From assembly GCF_033568475.1 (NCBI RefSeq), contig NW_027331831.1:1550001-1614000 (forward strand): a DNA stretch of 64,000 bases, given 5' to 3'. Positions 59,029-64,000 of this stretch are shown in pieces. This DNA is from Henckelia pumila. Lineage: Eukaryota > Streptophyta > Magnoliopsida > Lamiales > Gesneriaceae. The stretch's first letter is position 1. The number at the start of each line of letters is the position of its first letter. The position numbers were made by a program, and so were the translations under genes. Under the pieces are notes generated by a model, which had not been told where the DNA came from, ran no database searches, and saw only the letters and a list, made by a program, of their open reading frames with translations.

Positions 59029-62000
59029 CCGACTAAGGTCTATGGAAAAGCAATTGGAACTCCATTTACTAAGTCTTTCGTGGCCACAAAAAATGTAACG
59101 GAGTCCATTTTTGATATAGAGAAAATAAAATAAAATCAATCAAACCATGTAATATAATATCACAAATCTAAAAGTGTAAGAACTTCGAATATGCTTACCC
59201 TTGTTCTTGCTTGTTAGATTTAAAATGGGCAAAAACCGCACACGAAATCTTGTTCTTGTTCTTGCTCTGTTTCTTTTTTGTTATATGTTCAAATCGTTTA
59301 CTTCTTTCTTCTCTTCTCTTGTTATATCTTCAAATCTTCAGGGAGAGTTTTTTTTTTTCTAAATGAGGGGTTTTTTCGTATATAATGTTCATTTCGTACA
59401 TACATATGCAGACAGTGCATCTCTGGTCTGCATCGTCTCATGAAGAGGGAAAAAAGATGTCGAGCACCATAGTATGAGTCTGGCTGCATCGTACCTTTTT
59501 GTCCATTTTTTATTTTAAAAGAAATAAAAGAAAATAAAACCTTAAAATAACAGAAAAATAAAACCCCATATATGGAAGGATTTATACACAAAGTGAGGAC
59601 TTTTTCTAACCTCCAGTAATCCGTTGGGGTAATACCCAAGTTGGTCTTCTTTGTTTAGGCCTATTCCCAAATTAGTCCTTTGTTTAGTGTCCAATTTTAG
59701 TCCCTTTTATTTTGAATTTTTTCTCAATTTAGTTTAAATATTACCCATTTTACTCTCTTTTCCTATTTATATTTACTTTTTTTTTCCCATCATGCTTCCG
59801 TAAAATAAACTAAGGATATTACCTCTTTGACTAGAATGCTATTGGATTATATCCACCGAGTTTTACAGACTGTTCCTCACAGCCTAACCACATAATAGCA
59901 ACCGATTTTTCTTGGCATATATCAATTCAAAAACATCCAACACAGCCTTGTTTCATTTCCTACATCAAGGCCTACAGTAATAAAATTAATTTTTGAATGA
60001 AAACAACATGATAGGGAAGAACCTAAAATTTTTATTCTGACATAACAAATATTATTACATTAGTAGCCTCCTATAGAGGAGGCGATTACTTGTTTAGCAA
60101 TTTATAGTAGCGGAGATTACAAAACACATAGACTAGAAAGAGAAATATTACAATTTTTATTTTGAAATAAAATGAAGATAATGGGTGATGCCTTCATCAC
60201 CCTTCAAATTGAAATTTATAATGGTCCTTCACGGATTGGAAATCCGGACTTTAAGCTCGCTTATTTCTTTACATTATTGCTGGCCAGCAATTCTCGTGAC
60301 ACTTTTCTGGCATCTTCTTTTCTCGGGTGGTCCTGAGTTGTCCATCTCATCTAGTAGTGGTTGGGTAACATCTTTTCTTTTATTTTTGTCGGGAAATCTT
60401 TGGATTTTGAGATCCTCGAGGAAAATACTTTTTGTGTGGGTCTTCCCCACTTTGATTTGTTTCTTCAACGTGTTTTGGTCAGATCTTGGACGAAAATCCT
60501 TCCCGAATTTTGTCTCCTTTTGGTTTAGGCAGTTTGGGCAAATTTTTTCTATCCATATTCACACGTGAGCCATGTTACAAAATTTACGGCGAGTTTCTTT
60601 ACTCCCCGGTAACTTGTTGTTCCACAGAAAATTTCTTTTCTTTTCGAATTTATCTTCTGCAAATCCTGTAGTTTTCCTTGTCAAATGATCCGTTAACTGA
60701 ATTCTGGTAGAATTTGAACAGAAACTTGACTTTGTCTATCCCTGTGGAACAGACCCATATTCCCCATGCTCTCTTGGTAGAAATTTCTTCTTCACTCATA
60801 GTTGCGACCAGGGGTGTTTCTTCTGTTGCAAGGTCCCTAATAAATTTTTGAACATTTATGTCACGCCTCCTATGTTTGATGAAGTGAAAGGATTCATGTG
60901 AGATTTTCCCAGCTGGTTCTGGTGCTGTACATATTTTTGGAATGACTGTAAAAGTTGCAGGATATGTTGTTTATATCCCTCTATAATTATCTCCAGTAAA
61001 TGAAATTTTCCATCAAAATTCAAGAACTTTGTAAGTCCAATCAATGTGTTGGTTAGTGTCGGATCTCGGTTTCTTCCAATGTAATCATGACCAGCGTGTC
61101 TAAAATAAGGTGAAAAGGCCGGTGAACGGTTCAGATCCGGTTCATTTATTTTAATGGGAATCAATTTCCCCTTCAAATAAATGAACTCGGTTAAGGTTTA
61201 TGGACAAGCAATCGGACCTCCATTTACTAAGTCTTTCATCGCCACAAAAAATGTAACGGATTTCATTTCTGATATAGAGAAGAAAAAAAATATAAAAATC
61301 AATCAAACCACGTAATATAATATCACAAATCTAAAATTTTAAGAACTTCGAATATGCTTACCCTTGTTCTTGCTTGTTAGATTTAAAATGGGCAAAACCG
61401 CACAAGAAATCTAGTTCTTGTTCTTGGTCTGTTTCTTCTTTGTTATATGGTCAAATCGTTTTATTCTTTCTTTTCTTCTCTTGTTATAATTTCAAATCTT
61501 CAGGGAGAGTTTTTGTTTTTCGCAAAAAGATGGGTTTTTTTGTATATAATGTTCATTTCGTACATACATATGCAGACAATGCAACTATGGTCTGCGTCAT
61601 CCAATGAAGATGGAAAAAGACGCCGAGAACCACAGCATGACTCTGGCCGCATTGAACCTTTTTGTCCATTTTTTATTTTAAAAGAAATAATAGAAAAAAA
61701 ACCCTTAAAATAACAGAAAAAGAAAACCCCATAGATGGAAGGAGTTATACACAAAGTGTGGACTTTTTCTAACTTCTTGTAAACCGTCGGGGTAATACCT
61801 AATTTGGTCCTCTTTGTTTAGGCCTATTCCCAAATTAGTCCTTTTTTGTTGTCCCATTTTAGTCCCTTTTGTTTCGAATTGTTTCCCAATTTAGTTTAAA
61901 TACCAATTTTACCTTTCTTCCCTATTTTATTTAGTTTTTTCCCATAATGCTTCCGTAAAATAAACTACGGGTATTGCCTCTTTGACCAGAATGATGTTGG

Positions 62001-62652
62001 ATTATATCCACCGGGTTTTACAGACTATTCTTCACAGTCTAACCACACAATCGCAACTGATGATTCCTGTCATATATCTCTTCAGCAACATCCTGCACAA
62101 CCTTTTTTCGTTTACTACCTCATGGCATACAATAATAGACTTAATTTGTGAATGAAAACAACATGATAGGGAAGAACCTAGAATTTGTATTCAGACATAA
62201 AAAATATTATTACATTAGTAACCTCTTTTAGAGGAGGATATTACTTGTTTAGCAATTTATAGTAGCGGAGATTACAGAACACATAAACTAGGAAGATAAA
62301 TATTAAAATTTTTATTTTGAAGAAAAATGAAGATAATAGGTTATGCCTTCATCTTCCTTCTGCTTGATATTTATAGAGGTCCTTCACGGATTTGAAATTC
62401 GGACTTCAAGCTCGCTTATTTATTTTCATTATTGTTGGCCATATAATCTCGTGACTCATTGCTAGAATCTTCTTTTGTCGAGTGGTTCTGAGTGGTCCAT
62501 TCCATCTAATAGTGGTCGGGTCACATCTTTTCTTTTATTTTTGTCGGGGAATCTTAGGATTTTGAGATCCCCGAGGAAAATACTTTTTGTGTGAGCCTTC
62601 CCCACTTTGATTGGTTTCTACAACATGTTTTAGTCAGATCTTGGACAAAAAA

Positions 62653-63992
62653 TGTAGTAGCCCGGTTCCATTTTACAAGATTAAGTGATTTTAAACATGT
62701 AGAAAATGACATATAATTTTAAAAGTATCAAAAAATGTTCAAGGATTCCTTATTTGCTGAAAATAAGCAGAAAATCAGATCCGGAACGTCCAAAAATGGT
62801 AAGGTAGGTCCCGGAGGGTCCAAAATGAGTTCGGAAGGACCAAAATAGTTCGGAGCGTGCGGACCAGTTCTGGCCATCCGAACTCAGCAGAGTCTAGGTG
62901 TCTATTTGGATCGGACAAGTGGCAGTTCGGACCGTCCGAACTCCGCCTATAAATAGGCCATCCGAGGGCCTCATTTCTCACATAATTTCACACACTCTCT
63001 ATCGGTTCCAGCTTGGTTTTAGGGGTTTATGGGTGATTCCAGCCTTCCTAGGCTTGGTCCGAAGGTTGGCCAGGCGCTCCGAGGTTGCGGCGTAGCGGTG
63101 CCCAAGTTCTGGGTCAGTCGTCATTAGCGGGCTGACGACGGACGTATGTATAGCTCTGGCTCCTTACAGTAAATAGGGAGTATGCTATAGAGTAGTTAAG
63201 GCTGCTAGAATAAGGTTATAATGCATGAGTACTTTGCATTGTAGTGTGGACTCTAGGCTTGGACATAGAGCTGGTCTAGCTTGCCTAGTGTTTGAGGTAC
63301 GGAAGTATTATTCGAGATATGACTTTATATACAGCATGTCATGACTGTATGTTGCATACATGAGCATATTGAGCCTTTATCCTAATTGAGATATCCGGTA
63401 TTATGATATCCTGTCAGTATATGGTTGGACACAGAGACACGTGTTAGGTCGCCAAAATCAGTTGGACACAGATCTCGTGTTAGGTCACTGATATTTGGTT
63501 GGACACGTGTACTTGTGTTAGGTCACCATCAGGGCTTCTGAGTATGTTGGTCACCTTCTGTAGAGATGGCTCAGCGTGGCACATACCAGGACCCAAGTTT
63601 GTTCTTGATCAGATATTCTTGACCTCGTGTCTTGGTACCCAGTTTACTTGCATACATGCACATATAATACCGTATACTTATACTCTCGTACTGAGCTTAT
63701 CATGCTCACGTCCCGTACTTTGTTGTATCTGGACACCCTATTCCATGGGACAGGTCTGCGGCTGACGATGCGGGTGGTTCCAGGAGGGCTTAGTCATTGG
63801 ATGACCAGCAGGGCTTTGTCTAGGCTTTTGTTCTGTTGTATTTGGGTTAATACACTGGATTTATTCGATATGGTTGTAAACAATATTTTTTTGTTGTTTA
63901 AGTTTTCGCTGTTTAATTTTTGATTTCTTTAATTAAGTTAATTGCATGCTTAAGCTTCTGATTAGTAGGTGATCATGGTGCGGGTCACTACA
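62653..63992 (+). mobile_element. Solo LTR H
   Basis: 1,340 bp, TGTAGTAGCCCGG to GGGTCACTACA, clearly the same family as G. It is inserted in an A-run of array unit 5 (GACAAAAACCC in other units), so its TSD is poly-A and not exact. TATAAATA at 62948-62955. Upstream are GGACCGTCCGAAC-type words. Three imperfect direct repeats lie at 63423-63528. Confidence 0.88.
63423..63528 (+). repeat. Three-copy repeat of about 37 bp in solo LTR H
   Basis: GGTTGGACACAGA, a variable part, then TGTTAGGTCACC occurs at 63423, 63460 and 63498. Not present in G. Confidence 0.85.
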
Positions 63993-64000
63993 AAAACCCT

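Larger units (their letters stand above)
52476..64000. repeat. Head-to-tail array of a unit of about 2.16 kb, continuing past the window
   Basis: Using the word GGCCTATTCC as anchor, units start near 52479, 55980, 57502, 59658 and 61821. Spacings are 2,176 (after removing solo LTR G), 1,522, 2,156 and 2,163. The second unit has lost about 640 bases. The fifth is broken by solo LTR H at 62652 and resumes at 63993. Each unit has a T-rich head, a minus-strand TATA box, AATAAA about 185 bases after it, a region with decayed minus-strand reading frames, and a hairpin. I do not recognise the unit. Confidence 0.9.

Noticed and set aside
63423..63528. Three spaced direct repeats as a CRISPR-like array
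   Set aside because: Plant DNA inside a solo LTR; repeats are imperfect and only three, with no spacers of even length.
52476..64000. Array as ribosomal DNA, centromere satellite or integrated geminivirus repeats
   Set aside because: No rRNA sequence, the unit is far longer than a typical satellite, and no Rep-like domain or nonanucleotide origin was seen. Origin remains open.

Overview
This is plant nuclear DNA, most likely from a eudicot. It is AT-rich and made almost entirely of LTR retrotransposons whose primer-binding sites match plant initiator tRNA-Met, plus a plant-type LINE, a CACTA transposon and one secreted dirigent-type gene. Nothing in the sequence fixes the species.

Layout. 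1-7254: a decayed Ty3/gypsy chromovirus on the minus strand (element I), cut by the left window edge. 8345-10392: an L1-type LINE whose 5' part is inverted, as twin priming produces. 10634-48544: one nest of elements inside each other, readable because nearly every boundary keeps its target-site duplication (TSD). The outermost is a small Ty1/copia element (E, minus, 10639-48539, TSD CATAC). A plus-strand Ty3/gypsy chromovirus (A, 11575-45058, TSD AAGGA) split its pol gene. A's 5' LTR was then hit twice: by a non-coding LARD-like LTR element (B, 11834-21004, TSD ATTAT) and by a CACTA transposon carrying host-gene fragments (C, 22592-38019, TSD GTC). C was in turn hit by a rather young Ty1/copia element (D, minus, 26167-35582, TSD TCAAA). 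E also holds a solo LTR (F, 46223-47925, TSD CATAT).

49276-49842: the only gene that looks intact and host-derived, a dirigent-family protein on the minus strand, with a duplicated palindromic repeat just upstream. 50915-52475: remnants of two more LTR elements. 52476 to the right edge: a head-to-tail array of a repeat unit of about 2.16 kb (five units seen, one shortened), interrupted by two solo LTRs of one family (G, 54577-55896; H, 62653-63992). I do not recognise the unit. Each copy has a minus-strand TATA box and poly(A) signal, decayed minus-strand reading frames that resemble one another, and most copies have a long perfect or near-perfect hairpin.

Functionally the window is a transposon graveyard. 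Elements I, A and B share the same PBS, the same PPT type and the same box upstream of the PPT, so the non-coding B could have used enzymes from a chromovirus such as I or A. LTR divergence judged by eye (E about 12%, A about 4%, D about 1.5%) agrees with the order of nesting.
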